Positions 32,894 through 43,630 of a stretch of 64,000 nt of DNA are shown here, piece after piece. The DNA lies in contig NZ_QPGB01000005.1 of the NCBI RefSeq assembly GCF_003335215.1, positions 1 to 64,000 on the forward strand, read 5' to 3'. Under the pieces are notes generated by a model, which saw nothing but the letters and a program-made list of their open reading frames with translations, had not been told where the DNA came from and made no database searches. The translations under genes and the position numbers were made by a program. How positions within the stretch are numbered: position 1 is the stretch's first letter; the number at the start of each line of letters is the position of its first letter. This DNA comes from Parvibium lacunae. GTDB lineage: Bacteria > Pseudomonadota > Gammaproteobacteria > Burkholderiales > Burkholderiaceae_D.

Positions 32894-35800
32894 ATGGCGC
32901 TAAAAAAAGGGGTTGTCAATGGGGTCTTAGGGTTTTGGCATAGTTTTCCTGTCCGCCATGTGCGTGCCCTCGCGCGCTGGTTTGGGCGGCGCTGCGCCGA
33001 TAGTTTGCGGCTGCTGGCGTGGAGCGCCTTCGTTATTTGGTGGCTTGGTTTGCTGCTGATTGCGAGCTTGCGTTACGTGATCTTGCCGCAAATCGATAGC
33101 TACCGCCCCGAGATCATCGCTTACCTTGAAAATCGTTTGGGGCGCTCGCTCAGCTTGGACTCAATGACCGCCAGCTGGCAAGGCTTGCAGCCAGCGCTGC
33201 GCCTGACGCATTTACGTTTGCACGACACCCAGGGCGATACGGTATTAGAAATCCCAGCAGTCAGCGCAGTCATCTCCTGGAAAAGCTTGTATAGCTTTGG
33301 GTTGCGCTTAGACTCGCTGACGCTTGAGCAAGCCGAGTTAAAAGTTGAGCGGCTTACGCCAAACCAATGGCGGGTGGCTGGCTTTTTAGTCGATATTGCC
33401 CGCCCCAGCGATGGCAAGGCCTTGAATTGGTTACTGCGCCAAGGGCGGATTGATTTATTGCAAACGCAAGTTATCTGGCAAGACTTGCTGCAAGGGACGG
33501 ACAGCACCCCCGAATCAAGCCGGCAACCCTTGTTGCTCAAAGATGTTGATTTTCGTTTGCAAAATCGGCAAACCCTGCATCATGCGGGGTTACAAGCCAC
33601 CCTGCCGCCAAACCTCGGCGGCCGCATTGACCTCCGTTTGCAATTTCAGCATGCCTGGTGGCGTGACCCCGCCACCCAAGCAGGCTGGCAAGGGCGGGCC
33701 TATGTCGCCACCGAGGCTATCGATATTCAAGGCCTACGCCAACATCTTGCATTGCCGAAAGAATGGCAACGCGGGCAAGGCCAGCTGCGCCTTTGGCTGG
33801 ATTTTGCCCGCCAGCAAGGTAGCGAGGCGATGTATGCCCGGATTCAAGGGGTGACGCTGGATGCCCGCTTGCGAGAGGTTCAGGCGCAATTGGGTAAACA
33901 CTTACCGGCGCTTGATCTGGATGTGGTTGGCGGACGGCTAAACTGGCAACGAGAGCGCGATGGCATGCGCTTTAGCACCGAAAACTTGTGGCTAGAGGGC
34001 TTACAGGGGCTGCGCTTGCCGCCCTTGACACTGCAGTATGAGGAACGCAGCCCCTGGCTACCGCGCTTCCTGGGGTTGCCGCGCTTCATATCACCGACCG
34101 AGAAACCTGTTGCCGCCGATGCTAAGCATGATGGCGTTCAGCGCCAGCTCACTTTAAACCAACTTGAGCTGGGAACCTTACGAGCAATTCTGGCGCGGAT
34201 TCCCCTAGCGCCAACGGTGCATCAACTCTTGCAGCAATATGCGCCCAGTGGTCAATTGAAAAGCCTCAGATTGACGGCGCAAGGCCCTCTCTTTGCCGCG
34301 GAGTCGGCACCCATGTCAGCCCCCCTAGATTCAGCCGCGCCCACCAATACCCAACCCACCGAGGCGCCCGCCCCCCTCAGCAACTGGCGGCCACCCGCGC
34401 ATTTTCAGCTCCAGGCTAAGGTTGAAGGCTTGCTCTGGCGCGGCCAAGAGAACCCGCGCAGTACGCCTGAGCATCCGGTCATTGGATGGCCGGGCATTCA
34501 AGGAAAAGCGGGCTTACAAGGCACCTTAAGCGCCAATGAACAAGGGGGTAGCATGACCCTGAGCGCGCAGGATGGCTGGCTTGAATTACCTGGGGTATGG
34601 AGCGATCCTTTGGTGCCCTACCAGCGCCTGAGCGCCCAGCTCAGTTGGCGGCCCATTACAACCCCGGCATGGATTAAAGCCCTGCCCAGTCAAACCCTGG
34701 CCGGTAAGCTTCCCCTGGGTGGGCGGGTATGGGAAGTGCTGCTACAAGATATCGATTGGCGTAATGTTGATTTCCAAGGTAAAGGCAATGGCAAGTTTAT
34801 TCGTGGGCCGAATGGGGAAGATTGGTTAGACCTGAACATTCAAGGGCAACGGTTCGAACTGAATCGCGTCGCCCGCTATTTGCCTTTGCGGCTGCCGAGC
34901 GCCACCCGCGATTGGGTTGCGCAAGCCCTGCAACAAGGTCAGGCGCGGCAGATTCGCGCGCGGGTATATGGTGAGTTGCATGACTTTCCGTTCAATCGCT
35001 TGCCCGCAAGCCATCCCGCGCAATTCCGGATGGAAGCCGATGTCGAGGGCGGGCGGCTGCAGTTTGCGCCACAGTGGCCGACGCTAGAAGGGTTAGCCGG
35101 CAAACTGGGGTTTAACCGCAGTAGTTTTACAGCAAAAATACAAAAAGGGCAGACGGCTGGGCTGACCTTACAACCAGTTGACCTCAGTATCGCTGACATG
35201 ACCCAAAGTGAGTTATTGGCTGAGGGCGCACTACAAGGGCCTGCGAGCGCGATGTTGCGCTATGTGAAAGAAAGTGGCTTACGCAGCCTGCTCAGTTATG
35301 TTTTAGATGACGCCACGGCAACACAGGATGCCTTGTTGCGTCTCAAATTGCGCTTGCCATTGGCACAGCTTGAGAAAAGTAAAGCGCAGGGCAGTCTCGT
35401 GCTGCGCGGCAACACCGTAACGCTGGATACCGATATCCCCAGTTTTGAGCGCATCAATGGCCAAATCGACTTTACTGAACAAGGCTTCACGCTACGCGGG
35501 CTGAGTGCCGCCGGCCCCAATCAAGCGGGCTTTAACGCCCAGTTTTTGGGTGGGCCGATGCGGCTGGAAGGCGGGCTACGGCCTGTAAATTCAGCCAGCC
35601 CCAGCGCGTCGCAGCTACAGATTCGGGCTGAGGGCGGCGTAACCCCAGCTGGCATCAAGCAATACTACCCGCTGCCGCTGCTGGATCGCTTACAAGGCAG
35701 CGCCAGCTATAGCGCCACGTTCTCCGTTGCGCAAGGCTTACCCAGCTTACGCATTGACAGCACCTTGCAAGGCTTGCGCAGCACCCTGCCAGCGCCCTTT

Positions 35801-37381
35801 CAAAAAGAAACGGGAACGGCCTGGCCCTTGCGAGTCGATACTCAACCGCTCGCGGGGGCAGCCCCGGTCACGGCCAACAAACGGGCGCCAGCACTGCTGC
35901 GCGATGAAATTCGGGCAAGTTTGAGTTCAGCCACGGGCGCAGCCTTGTTGCAGCTCAAGCTTGAGCGCAGCCGGGCAGGAGTGACGCCAGAAGGCCGACC
36001 TGCGCCATTGCGTTTTGAGCGACTCGCCCTGGGCATCAACACCGGGGCGGAGTATGCCTCAAGCGGAACGGCGATTGCAGTGCAATTGCCCCAGCTCAAT
36101 CTCGATGAGTGGCGTCCACTGCTCACACCCGGCACCAGTGAACACAGCCTGCTTGGCGGCCCGACGGCGGGGGGCAATGATGGTGGCAGCAGTGAGAGCC
36201 TGCCCCCCTTAAAAACGATTACCTTAAAGGCCAAAGAACTTGAAGTGCTGAATCGCCAGTTTAAGGATGTTAGTCTTGATGCCGTGCAAAAAAATCAGGC
36301 CTGGGAAACTACCCTGGATGCGCCCGGCGCGGCGGGTTTCTTTGTGTGGCGCGATGAAATTGGCCAAGGACGCGGCGGGCGCTTGGTAGGGCGCATGAGC
36401 CGCCTGTCTATTCCCAAAGGTCAGTTAGAAGAATTTGGCTCATCGATTGAGCAAACCAATGCGGATTTGCCCGCCTTGGATCTGGTGATCGAGGAATTTC
36501 AAATCAATCAAAAATCGCTAGGGCGACTAGAACTGCTAGCCACCAACCAGCGCCAGCCCAGCGGCCGGATCTGGCAGCTCAGCCGCTTGAAATTGCAAGC
36601 CGCCGAGGCACAGTTGCAAGGCACGGGCGCTTGGGTAACCGGCAGTCAAAAAGCCAATGGCGACAAAGACCCTGGGCAAACGCGGCTGCGCTTTAGCCTT
36701 GATAGTGATGATTGGGGGGGGTTGCTTAATCGTTTGGGCTTTACCGATGCGATTCGGCGCGGTAACGGCAAATTACAGGGCGAGATTCAGTGGCGCGGCG
36801 CGCCGACCGCGTTTGACCCAGGCAGCGTGAGCGGCAATCTTGACCTACAAGCGGAAAAAGGACAGTTTCTAAAGGCAGACCCGGGGGCCGGAAAACTATT
36901 GGGTGTGCTGAGTTTGCAGGCCTTGCCGCGCCGGTTAACCTTGGATTTCCGAGATGTCTTTAGTGAGGGGTTCGCCTTTGATGCGGTGACCGCTCAAGCC
37001 GTGTTGGATAACGGCATTGTTCGTACCGATAACTTCAAAATGAAAAGCCCGGTTGCCGTTGTGGCACTGGAAGGGCAGGCCCATCTGGTTAAAGAAACAC
37101 AACAACTGCATGTCGTGGTGGTGCCTGATACCCGGCCGGGTTTAGCCACACTGGCGGGAGTCATTGCGAACCCGATTATAGGGGTCGGGGCATTTTTGGG
37201 CCAATTGCTGTTTCGCGAACCGATTGCCAATGCCTTTACCTACGAATACAGCATTACCGGCAGCTGGAGTGAACCCCAAGTCACCGAACTCAAAGGCAAT
37301 GCCCGTAAGGCCGCACGAGAGGGCCTGAAGCCCGCCACTGCCCCGACAACCAAACCCACCCTCCCCAGCCCGTCACCATGA
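32894..37381 (+). CDS. yhdP: YhdP-family AsmA-like envelope protein
   Basis: 1,495 residues from ATG 32894; the frame extends to 32804 but an earlier start would consume the promoter region shared with glnE. One N-terminal membrane helix (LLAWSAFVIWWLGLLLIASL, about residues 40-60) is followed by a very long periplasmic beta-rich domain with SLDSMTASWQGLQPALRLTH, typical of DUF3971/YhdP proteins. These are bridge-like proteins implicated in moving phospholipids between inner and outer membranes. The C-terminus has the AsmA-like VVVPDTRPGLATLAGVIANP. It overlaps the nitrilase gene by ATGA; order glnE/yhdP/nit/tldD/aroG is familiar from Burkholderiales. Confidence 0.9.
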   Translation: MALKKGVVNGVLGFWHSFPVRHVRALARWFGRRCADSLRLLAWSAFVIWWLGLLLIASLRYVILPQIDSYRPEIIAYLENRLGRSLSLDSMTASWQGLQPALRLTHLRLHDTQGDTVLEIPAVSAVISWKSLYSFGLRLDSLTLEQAELKVERLTPNQWRVAGFLVDIARPSDGKALNWLLRQGRIDLLQTQVIWQDLLQGTDSTPESSRQPLLLKDVDFRLQNRQTLHHAGLQATLPPNLGGRIDLRLQFQHAWWRDPATQAGWQGRAYVATEAIDIQGLRQHLALPKEWQRGQGQLRLWLDFARQQGSEAMYARIQGVTLDARLREVQAQLGKHLPALDLDVVGGRLNWQRERDGMRFSTENLWLEGLQGLRLPPLTLQYEERSPWLPRFLGLPRFISPTEKPVAADAKHDGVQRQLTLNQLELGTLRAILARIPLAPTVHQLLQQYAPSGQLKSLRLTAQGPLFAAESAPMSAPLDSAAPTNTQPTEAPAPLSNWRPPAHFQLQAKVEGLLWRGQENPRSTPEHPVIGWPGIQGKAGLQGTLSANEQGGSMTLSAQDGWLELPGVWSDPLVPYQRLSAQLSWRPITTPAWIKALPSQTLAGKLPLGGRVWEVLLQDIDWRNVDFQGKGNGKFIRGPNGEDWLDLNIQGQRFELNRVARYLPLRLPSATRDWVAQALQQGQARQIRARVYGELHDFPFNRLPASHPAQFRMEADVEGGRLQFAPQWPTLEGLAGKLGFNRSSFTAKIQKGQTAGLTLQPVDLSIADMTQSELLAEGALQGPASAMLRYVKESGLRSLLSYVLDDATATQDALLRLKLRLPLAQLEKSKAQGSLVLRGNTVTLDTDIPSFERINGQIDFTEQGFTLRGLSAAGPNQAGFNAQFLGGPMRLEGGLRPVNSASPSASQLQIRAEGGVTPAGIKQYYPLPLLDRLQGSASYSATFSVAQGLPSLRIDSTLQGLRSTLPAPFQKETGTAWPLRVDTQPLAGAAPVTANKRAPALLRDEIRASLSSATGAALLQLKLERSRAGVTPEGRPAPLRFERLALGINTGAEYASSGTAIAVQLPQLNLDEWRPLLTPGTSEHSLLGGPTAGGNDGGSSESLPPLKTITLKAKELEVLNRQFKDVSLDAVQKNQAWETTLDAPGAAGFFVWRDEIGQGRGGRLVGRMSRLSIPKGQLEEFGSSIEQTNADLPALDLVIEEFQINQKSLGRLELLATNQRQPSGRIWQLSRLKLQAAEAQLQGTGAWVTGSQKANGDKDPGQTRLRFSLDSDDWGGLLNRLGFTDAIRRGNGKLQGEIQWRGAPTAFDPGSVSGNLDLQAEKGQFLKADPGAGKLLGVLSLQALPRRLTLDFRDVFSEGFAFDAVTAQAVLDNGIVRTDNFKMKSPVAVVALEGQAHLVKETQQLHVVVVPDTRPGLATLAGVIANPIIGVGAFLGQLLFREPIANAFTYEYSITGSWSEPQVTELKGNARKAAREGLKPATAPTTKPTLPSPSP

Positions 37382-38238
37382 ACAGCGCCACTTCCCCCAC
37401 TATCGCCAGCCCCTTCGCAGTCGCCGCGATTCAGATGATTTCGAGCCCCGATGTGGCGCTGAATCTGCGCCATGCCGCCGCGCAGATTGCCGCTGCAGCC
37501 CAGGCAGGGGCGCAATTGATCGTGCTGCCAGAGTATTTTTGTCTGATGGGGCGGCATGAAGAAGATAAGGTTAGGGCTTGTGAGCCGGACCTATTGCAAG
37601 CCCCGGACGCCAACGCGCCCTTGCAGCAATTCCTCGCAGCACAAGCCAAGCAACATCAGTGTTGGCTGATTGGCGGCACCATCCCGCTCGCTAGCCCTGA
37701 TCCGCAGAAGGTCTGGAATAGTGTCTTGGTCTACAGCCCTGAAGGCGCGCGGGTTTGCCGTTATGACAAGATTCACTTGTTTGGGTTTGATAATGGTCGC
37801 GAACGCTATGCCGAAGCGCAAACGATTGCGCCTGGGCACACGCCCGTCGTATTTGACTCCCCCGCTGGGCCGATTGCTTTGTCGGTTTGCTATGACTTGC
37901 GCTTTCCTGAGCTGTATCGTCAACTCGGCCAAGCAGCCCCACTCAGTTTGATTGTGGTGCCAGCCGCCTTTACGTACACGACAGGGGAAGCCCATTGGGA
38001 GATTTTGCTGCGCGCCCGCGCCATTGAAAATCAGTGCTATGTCTTAGCCAGCGCCCAAGGCGGGCAACATGAAAATGGCCGGCGGACCTGGGGGCATAGC
38101 ATGTTGATCGATCCCTGGGGGGAAGTTATCGCGTGCCTGCCCAGTGGCGAGGGCCATGTATTGGGTCTGCTGGAGGCAGAAAAACTTGCTACGATTCGGA
38201 CTAACTTGCCAGCTTTACGGCATCGTTGTCTTTTCTAA
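37378..38238 (+). CDS. Nitrilase-superfamily amidase (Nit1/YbeM-like)
   Basis: 286 residues; the start overlaps the yhdP stop by ATGA. Catalytic triad of the carbon-nitrogen hydrolase fold is visible: Glu52 in VLPEYF, Lys131 in [10 protein letters not shown], Cys171 in [12 protein letters not shown]. The closest characterised relatives hydrolyse deaminated glutathione (a repair activity), which I infer from the IHLFGFD and RFPELYR motifs rather than from experiment. It is followed 11 bases later by tldD. Confidence 0.88.
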   Translation: MNSATSPTIASPFAVAAIQMISSPDVALNLRHAAAQIAAAAQAGAQLIVLPEYFCLMGRHEEDKVRACEPDLLQAPDANAPLQQFLAAQAKQHQCWLIGGTIPLASPDPQKVWNSVLVYSPEGARVCRYDKIHLFGFDNGRERYAEAQTIAPGHTPVVFDSPAGPIALSVCYDLRFPELYRQLGQAAPLSLIVVPAAFTYTTGEAHWEILLRARAIENQCYVLASAQGGQHENGRRTWGHSMLIDPWGEVIACLPSGEGHVLGLLEAEKLATIRTNLPALRHRCLF

Positions 38239-38249
38239 CTTTTCTCAAA

Positions 38250-39725
38250 ATGGATTCTATGTCTGTGCCTTCGCTTTCTGCGCTCGATCCCTTGGTCACT
38301 GCCCGCGACCTCTTGCTCACCCCGTATGGCCTGGATGACAATGATTTGCTCGGACTATTACGTCGCATTCATGCACATCGCGCCGATTATGCGGATCTCT
38401 ACTTTCAAAGTACCCGGCATGAAGGTTGGAGCCTGGAAGAAGGCATAGTTAAGTCAGGAAGTTTCAGCATCGACCAAGGCGTTGGTGTGCGTACCGTGGT
38501 GGGGGATAAAACCGCGTTTGCTTATTCGGATGCGATTAATTTGACCGCGCTACAGCAAGCTGCCGACACGACCCGCAGCATTGCCCGCAGCGGGGCAGGG
38601 AAAGTCAAAGTGCCAGCGGTGGCGCAGCCGCAAGCTGGTCATCACCTCTACGCGGCACATGACCCACTCTTGTCCCTGGATGCCCAGGCTAAGGTCGCGT
38701 TGTTGAATCGGATTGAACAAATGGCGCGCGCCAAAGACCCCCGCATCGTGCAAGTCATGGCCAGTTTGGCGGGAGAATATGATGTGGTCTTGGTGGCTCG
38801 TAGCGATGGTCGTTTGGCGGCCGACATACGGCCTTTGGTCAGGGTCTCGGTCACGGTCATCGCCGAACAACAAGGACGCCGCGAGCAAGGTTCCAGCGGC
38901 GGTGGCGGGCGTTATGACTTTCACTATTTTAACGATGCGCGCCTGGCGGAGTATGTTGACCAAGCGGTCCAACAAGCGCTCACTAATTTGGATGCGCGTC
39001 CAGCCCCGGCCGGTCCCATGACAGTGGTGCTGGGGCCGGGCTGGCCTGGGGTGTTGTTGCATGAAGCGATTGGCCATGGGCTAGAAGGGGATTTCAACCG
39101 TAAAGGGTCGTCTGCCTTTGCCGGTCGATTGGGGCAGCGGGTGGCCGCCCCGGGCGTCACAGTCGTTGACGATGGGACGCTCGCCAACCGACGCGGCTCA
39201 CTCAACATTGATGACGAAGGAACCCCGACTCAATGCACAGTATTGATTGAGGATGGCGTGCTGCGCGGTTATCTGCAGGACAGTATGAATGCGCGCCTGA
39301 TGAAAACGGCGGTCACCGGGAATGCGCGGCGTGAATCATATGCCCACCTACCGATGCCACGGATGACCAACACCTATATGCGAAATGGTCAACACACCCC
39401 AGAAGAAATTATTGCCAGCGTTAAAGACGGTCTTTATGCCGTCAATTTCGGTGGGGGTCAGGTTGACATTACCAGCGGCAAATTTGTGTTTTCTGCCTCA
39501 GAGGCATGGAAAATCGAGAATGGCAAATTATCGTATCCAGTCAAAGGAGCAACCTTGATTGGCAACGGCCCTGATGCACTCACCCGTGTGGCCATGATTG
39601 GCAATGATATGCGTCTCGACAGTGGGGTTGGGGTGTGCGGTAAAGAAGGGCAAAGTGTCCCGGTTGGCGTTGGCCAGCCAACTTTACGCCTAGATGGCTT
39701 GACGGTAGGCGGCACGGCCTCGTAA
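38250..39725 (+). CDS. tldD: Metalloprotease TldD
   Basis: 491 residues from ATG 38250; ATG 38259 is an alternative and the frame also extends to a TTG at 38226. The zinc motif HEAIGH is at residues 271-276. The C-terminal domain includes [21 protein letters not shown]. TldD acts with TldE/PmbA, a heterodimer that degrades unfolded peptides and matures ribosomally made peptides such as microcins and supports CcdA turnover. tldE is not adjacent, as is usual. Confidence 0.94.
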   Translation: MDSMSVPSLSALDPLVTARDLLLTPYGLDDNDLLGLLRRIHAHRADYADLYFQSTRHEGWSLEEGIVKSGSFSIDQGVGVRTVVGDKTAFAYSDAINLTALQQAADTTRSIARSGAGKVKVPAVAQPQAGHHLYAAHDPLLSLDAQAKVALLNRIEQMARAKDPRIVQVMASLAGEYDVVLVARSDGRLAADIRPLVRVSVTVIAEQQGRREQGSSGGGGRYDFHYFNDARLAEYVDQAVQQALTNLDARPAPAGPMTVVLGPGWPGVLLHEAIGHGLEGDFNRKGSSAFAGRLGQRVAAPGVTVVDDGTLANRRGSLNIDDEGTPTQCTVLIEDGVLRGYLQDSMNARLMKTAVTGNARRESYAHLPMPRMTNTYMRNGQHTPEEIIASVKDGLYAVNFGGGQVDITSGKFVFSASEAWKIENGKLSYPVKGATLIGNGPDALTRVAMIGNDMRLDSGVGVCGKEGQSVPVGVGQPTLRLDGLTVGGTAS

Positions 39726-39740
39726 CGCGAGCCAGTGGCG

Positions 39741-40316
39741 TTATTTCCCGCCAAAAATCGGGGGCGTAATGGTTTGTACTGGGCCTAACGGGTTGCTCAC
39801 ATTTTCTTGCTCGGCCACCTCGGCTTGGCCGCCCCAAGTCTTGTAAACCAGCCGCCCCTCGACGACCAAAAAGACCCCGTTGAAGCGCCAGCCGCGAATC
39901 TCGGTATTCCGCTTGAAGCTAGTCACGTCCAACACAACATTGCCCACGCGTTGCCGATTGATTTGTTTGATGTCAATTTCATACGCAATGCATTTTTGTT
40001 GCGCAGCCAGACAGGCTTGCACCCCAGGGTCAATAAATTGCTGCGGCATGTTGGGCACTACAAAGCGTCGCAAAATCTCTAGCTGGCTCAAGACCATGAC
40101 CTGCGGATTGACATCGGGGTGAAATTTTTCTGCGCGAAGTTCGGCTTCTGCCGACTGCATGGGGACCAGACGATCATAGGCTTGACGTACAGCAAGAAAG
40201 TCAGGCCAAGCCGATTTGGCCGCATTTTGGCTGGAAGGAAGCATGCTGCTGCATCCCGCCAACAGCAACGCTAACAATGCCAAATGGCGTCGGGCCAGAG
40301 ACAAGCGGCTAACCAT
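39741..40316 (-). CDS. Hypothetical lipoprotein
   Basis: 191 residues with a lipoprotein signal: charged start, hydrophobic LALLALLLAGC with lipobox LAGC (Cys22). The mature part is mixed alpha/beta with DVTSFKRNTEIRGWRFNG and EGRLVYKTWGG, and two Cys in VQACLAAQQKC. I do not recognise a family. The gene converges on tldD, with the 3' ends 15 bases apart, and is divergent from the chemoreceptor, sharing a 232-base intergenic region with it. Likely outer-membrane or periplasm-facing. Confidence 0.75.
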   Translation of the reverse strand: MVSRLSLARRHLALLALLLAGCSSMLPSSQNAAKSAWPDFLAVRQAYDRLVPMQSAEAELRAEKFHPDVNPQVMVLSQLEILRRFVVPNMPQQFIDPGVQACLAAQQKCIAYEIDIKQINRQRVGNVVLDVTSFKRNTEIRGWRFNGVFLVVEGRLVYKTWGGQAEVAEQENVSNPLGPVQTITPPIFGGK

Positions 40317-40548
40317 GATATTCCTCCTGACACGCTTACCTTACTCTCTTTAACGGCAGCCGGATAAAAATCTGTATATCCCCGCCTGCGTCACTCCCCC
40401 CTTTAGTCCAGGTTGTTTTGTCCGTTAATCCATTCGTTGGTCGGTTTTGCCCACTGCTTGCCAAACGAGGAACCAGTGCCCTATCTTCGGGTACTTGATA
40501 CTGGCAATACATTATTTCTATATTTTTATGCTCGGTAGGATCGCGATT

Positions 40549-42180
40549 ATGTTTAATCAACTCAAAGTGCGGACACAATTAACAGCAATTCTGGTGGTAG
40601 CGGTGCTGGGCATGATTGCCCTGCAATTCAGCATGCTATTCGCGATGCGAGACCGACTGCTTGAGGATCACAAGAAAATGGTTCGAGGGGCGGTTGACAT
40701 CGCGGTCAGCACTGCCAGCCATTTTTACAAGCTGGAAAAAGAAGGTAAGTTAGATCGTGCGCAAGCACAGGAGCAGGCCAAGCAGGTGCTACGTCACATA
40801 CGCTATGCCGGTACGGAATACTTCTACATCTATAACCAGCAGGGTATCAATTTAATGCATGCCATTCGCCCAGACTTTGAGGGACAAGATAAAAATGACA
40901 TGAAAGATCCCAAAGGTCGGCCGATTGTTAAATTGCTGCTGGATGCGGCAGTCCCCAATTCTCCACAGAAAGGGTTTTCTGAAATCGAATTTCCTCGCCC
41001 CGGTGATCCCGTGCCTGTGCCGAAATTGCTCTACACCGCACTCTATGCTGACTGGGGCTGGGTGATTGGATCAGGCATTTACTTGGATGACATCAAACGT
41101 ATTTTTGTTGAAGAACTGATTCGGGCGATTTTCATGACGGTGTTGGCAACCTTGGTGGTGGGGGGCATTGCCATGTTTATCCTGAAAAATCTGGTTAACC
41201 AGATTGGGGGAGAACCCCAAGAAGCGCAGCAGGTGATGCAAGAGTTGGCGGCAGGAAATTTAAGCGTTTCGGTGCGCTCGGAAGCGCCCTATAGTATTCT
41301 CTCCACGCTGGGAAAAACCATTGGCACATTGCGCGAGACCATGACCCATATCCGCCAGCATGCGGAACAAGTCGCCAGCGAATCGCAAGCGATTCTGAGT
41401 GATGCCCGAACGGTAGCGGCTGCAACGCAGAGTCAAACGGGCGCTTCCCAGCACATGGCAAGCTCTATTCAAGAGCTGGCTAGCAGTATTAGCCAAGTGT
41501 CTGAACTAGCCCTAGAAACAGAAAGCAACTCCATTAGCGCCGCGCACCTGGCAGGAGAAGGCGAAAAAATCGCCGCTGATGGGGCCACCGAAATGCGCAA
41601 GCTAGCCGATGTCGCCCGCGTTGCCACTCAGCGTATGGATGCGCTGGTGGTACAAACCAACAAAGTTGAAAAAATTGCCAATGTGATTAAGGATATCGCG
41701 GCACAAACTAACCTGTTGGCCCTGAATGCTGCGATTGAGGCGGCCCGGGCTGGCGAACAAGGGCGCGGCTTTGCCGTGGTGGCGGATGAGGTACGTAGTC
41801 TGGCAGAGCGTACTGCCGAAGCGACGGTACAAATTACCAAAATGATTCAGCAAGTACAGACCGAGAGTGCTGACGCCGTACAAGTGGTGAGCCAGGTCAT
41901 GCCGCAAGTGGATCAAGCGGTTAAGCTGGTCAGCGATGTGGCAGATAAGTTACGGCTGATTCGCCAAGGCGCAACCAGCACGGTTGAGCGCACCCGCTCC
42001 GTTGCTGAGGCAACCCGCGAACAGAGCAACACCAGTCAAAACGTCTCCCATCAAGTCGAAGAAATGTCACAGATGATTGAAAATACCAATCAGGCCATGC
42101 AGCGTACCAGCGCGGCAGTATCGCGGCTCGACACGCTGGCCGCAGACCTGCGACAAGAAGTGGCTCATTTCAAGACCTAG
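40549..42180 (+). CDS. Methyl-accepting chemotaxis protein with single-Cache sensor
   Basis: 543 residues from ATG 40549 ([11 protein letters not shown]), chosen over an upstream frame because TAGGA precedes it. Transmembrane helix at about 10-30; periplasmic sCache_2-type sensor with [19 protein letters not shown] near residue 85; second helix near 188-208; HAMP-like link; cytoplasmic signalling domain with the conserved hairpin tip [20 protein letters not shown] near 388-407. sCache_2 receptors often bind small carboxylates. No CheW-binding pentapeptide was sought at the end. No other chemotaxis gene is nearby. Confidence 0.92.
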   Translation: MFNQLKVRTQLTAILVVAVLGMIALQFSMLFAMRDRLLEDHKKMVRGAVDIAVSTASHFYKLEKEGKLDRAQAQEQAKQVLRHIRYAGTEYFYIYNQQGINLMHAIRPDFEGQDKNDMKDPKGRPIVKLLLDAAVPNSPQKGFSEIEFPRPGDPVPVPKLLYTALYADWGWVIGSGIYLDDIKRIFVEELIRAIFMTVLATLVVGGIAMFILKNLVNQIGGEPQEAQQVMQELAAGNLSVSVRSEAPYSILSTLGKTIGTLRETMTHIRQHAEQVASESQAILSDARTVAAATQSQTGASQHMASSIQELASSISQVSELALETESNSISAAHLAGEGEKIAADGATEMRKLADVARVATQRMDALVVQTNKVEKIANVIKDIAAQTNLLALNAAIEAARAGEQGRGFAVVADEVRSLAERTAEATVQITKMIQQVQTESADAVQVVSQVMPQVDQAVKLVSDVADKLRLIRQGATSTVERTRSVAEATREQSNTSQNVSHQVEEMSQMIENTNQAMQRTSAAVSRLDTLAADLRQEVAHFKT

Positions 42181-42277
42181 GATGATAGGCGGCGGGCTCA
42201 AATAAATGTTGCAACGCGGGGCCCGTTATGTTAAAAAAGCAATGTATTTGTTAGACAACAACTTGACTTAGGTCGTT

Positions 42278-42352
42278 ATGTTCTCTTCCTCTCTATTTTT
42301 TTGGTTTTATTTTTACTCCCCCTGCACTGGCGGAGGAAACTGCTTAGCCTAA
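42278..42352 (+). CDS. Aromatic-rich leader peptide of aroG (attenuation)
   Basis: A 24-codon frame from ATG 42278 to TAA 42350-42352, with weak TTAGGT seven bases upstream. Residues 7-13 read FFWFYFY: seven aromatic codons in a row, covering Phe, Trp and Tyr; five of the first thirteen residues are Phe. It is followed by a terminator hairpin 23 bases later and by aroG (DAHP synthase). Such leaders (compare the pheL leader of E. coli pheA) stall ribosomes when the charged tRNA is scarce. Sequence fits attenuation; function is inferred. Confidence 0.75.
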   Translation: MFSSSLFFWFYFYSPCTGGGNCLA

Positions 42353-42374
42353 AGAAATAGCTTACAGAATTCCA

Positions 42375-42404
42375 ACCGCCAAGTTAACTTGGCGGTTTTT
42401 TTTT
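42375..42404 (+). terminator. Attenuator hairpin in the aroG leader
   Basis: A perfect 22-base inverted repeat (ACCGCCAAG arm, GTTAAC centre, CTTGGCGGT arm, 42375-42396) is followed by a T run to 42404. It ends only 16 bases before the aroG ribosome site, so no promoter fits between; transcription of aroG must pass through it. An upstream TGGCGG (42328-42333) can pair with CCGCCA (42376-42381), with a bulged extension, giving a mutually exclusive antiterminator. Confidence 0.8.
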
Positions 42405-42430
42405 ACCCGTTTAGTTTCCAGGAGAACGTC

Positions 42431-43507
42431 ATGCACAGTACCGACGATGTGCGTATTAAAGAAATCAAGGAGCTCGCGCCGCCCGCTCATGTCCTGCGCG
42501 AACTGCCATGTAGTGAAACGGCCGCTGCAACCACCTACCATGCGCGTCAAGCAATTCACCGGATCCTGCATGGCTCCGATGATCGTCTGCTGGTGATTAT
42601 CGGCCCGTGCTCGATTCATGACACCCAAGCCGCGCTGGACTATGCGAAAGGCTTGCTGGCCCAGCGCCAACGCTTCGCCGATGACCTGGAAATCGTGATG
42701 CGGGTGTATTTCGAAAAGCCACGCACCACCATCGGCTGGAAAGGCTTAATCAATGATCCCGATCTGGACAATAGCTTTAAGATCAACAAAGGGCTGCGTG
42801 TCGCCCGTGAGCTACTGCTGAATATTAACGACTTGGGCTTGCCAGCATCAACCGAGTTTTTAGACATGATCACGCCGCAATATATCGCGGACCTGATTGC
42901 CTGGGGGGCGATTGGCGCGCGCACCACAGAAAGCCAAGTGCATCGAGAGTTGGCCTCGGGGCTCTCCTGTCCAGTCGGGTTCAAAAATGGGACGGACGGC
43001 AACCTGAAAATTGCCTGCGACGCGATCAAAGCCGCCTCGCATCCCCATCATTTCCTCTCAGTGACCAAAGGTGGGCACTCGGCGATTGTATCGACCAACG
43101 GCAATGAAGATTGCCATGTGATCTTACGGGGCGGGAAGCAGCCCAATTATGATGCGGCCTCGGTCAACCAAGCGGCTGAAGAACTGGCTAAATCAGGGCT
43201 GGCGGCCCGCATCATGATTGATGCCAGCCACGGCAACAGCAGCAAAAAAGCGGAAAACCAGATTCCCGTCTGTGCTGCGATTGCCACTCAACTGAGCCAA
43301 GGCGATGAGCGGATTTTTGGGGTCATGGTTGAAAGTCATTTGGTTTTTGGGCGCCAGGATCATCAACCCGGCACCCCGCTCAGTGACCTCTGCTACGGCC
43401 AGAGCATTACCGATGCCTGTATCGGCTGGGATGATAGCGTCCAAGTGCTTGAAACCCTTGCCGCCGGGGTGCGCCAACGGCGTCTCCAAGCCGCCCAGCG
43501 GGACTGA
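42431..43507 (+). CDS. aroG: 3-deoxy-7-phosphoheptulonate (DAHP) synthase, type I
   Basis: 358 residues from ATG 42431 with GGAGA just upstream; the frame extends upstream into the attenuator but the earlier part is not coding. It condenses PEP and erythrose-4-phosphate, the first step of aromatic synthesis. Motifs of the type I alpha family are IIGPCSIHD near residue 58, GWKGLINDPDLDNSF near 103, STEFLDMITPQYIADLIAWGA and IMIDASHGNSSKK near 264. Regulation by an aromatic leader peptide and attenuator is visible upstream. Feedback sensitivity (Phe, Tyr or Trp) cannot be called from the sequence. Confidence 0.95.
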   Translation: MHSTDDVRIKEIKELAPPAHVLRELPCSETAAATTYHARQAIHRILHGSDDRLLVIIGPCSIHDTQAALDYAKGLLAQRQRFADDLEIVMRVYFEKPRTTIGWKGLINDPDLDNSFKINKGLRVARELLLNINDLGLPASTEFLDMITPQYIADLIAWGAIGARTTESQVHRELASGLSCPVGFKNGTDGNLKIACDAIKAASHPHHFLSVTKGGHSAIVSTNGNEDCHVILRGGKQPNYDAASVNQAAEELAKSGLAARIMIDASHGNSSKKAENQIPVCAAIATQLSQGDERIFGVMVESHLVFGRQDHQPGTPLSDLCYGQSITDACIGWDDSVQVLETLAAGVRQRRLQAAQRD

Positions 43508-43525
43508 ATTTGCCCTCGCAACGCC

Positions 43526-43570
43526 AAGCGGTTACTGCCAGCCGTCATACGGTCGGTAACCGCTTTTTTT
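43526..43570 (+). terminator. Rho-independent terminator after aroG
   Basis: Inverted repeat AAGCGGTTAC (43526-43535) and GTAACCGCTT (43556-43565) around a 20-base loop that itself contains short complementary arms (GCCGT/ACGGT), followed by a T run. It separates aroG from the cyclic-nucleotide-binding gene. Confidence 0.8.
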
Positions 43571-43630
43571 CTAGTAGGCAAATCACGTTGAAAGTGATAA
43601 GGTAAGAAAACGTGAGAAATATCACACTTT

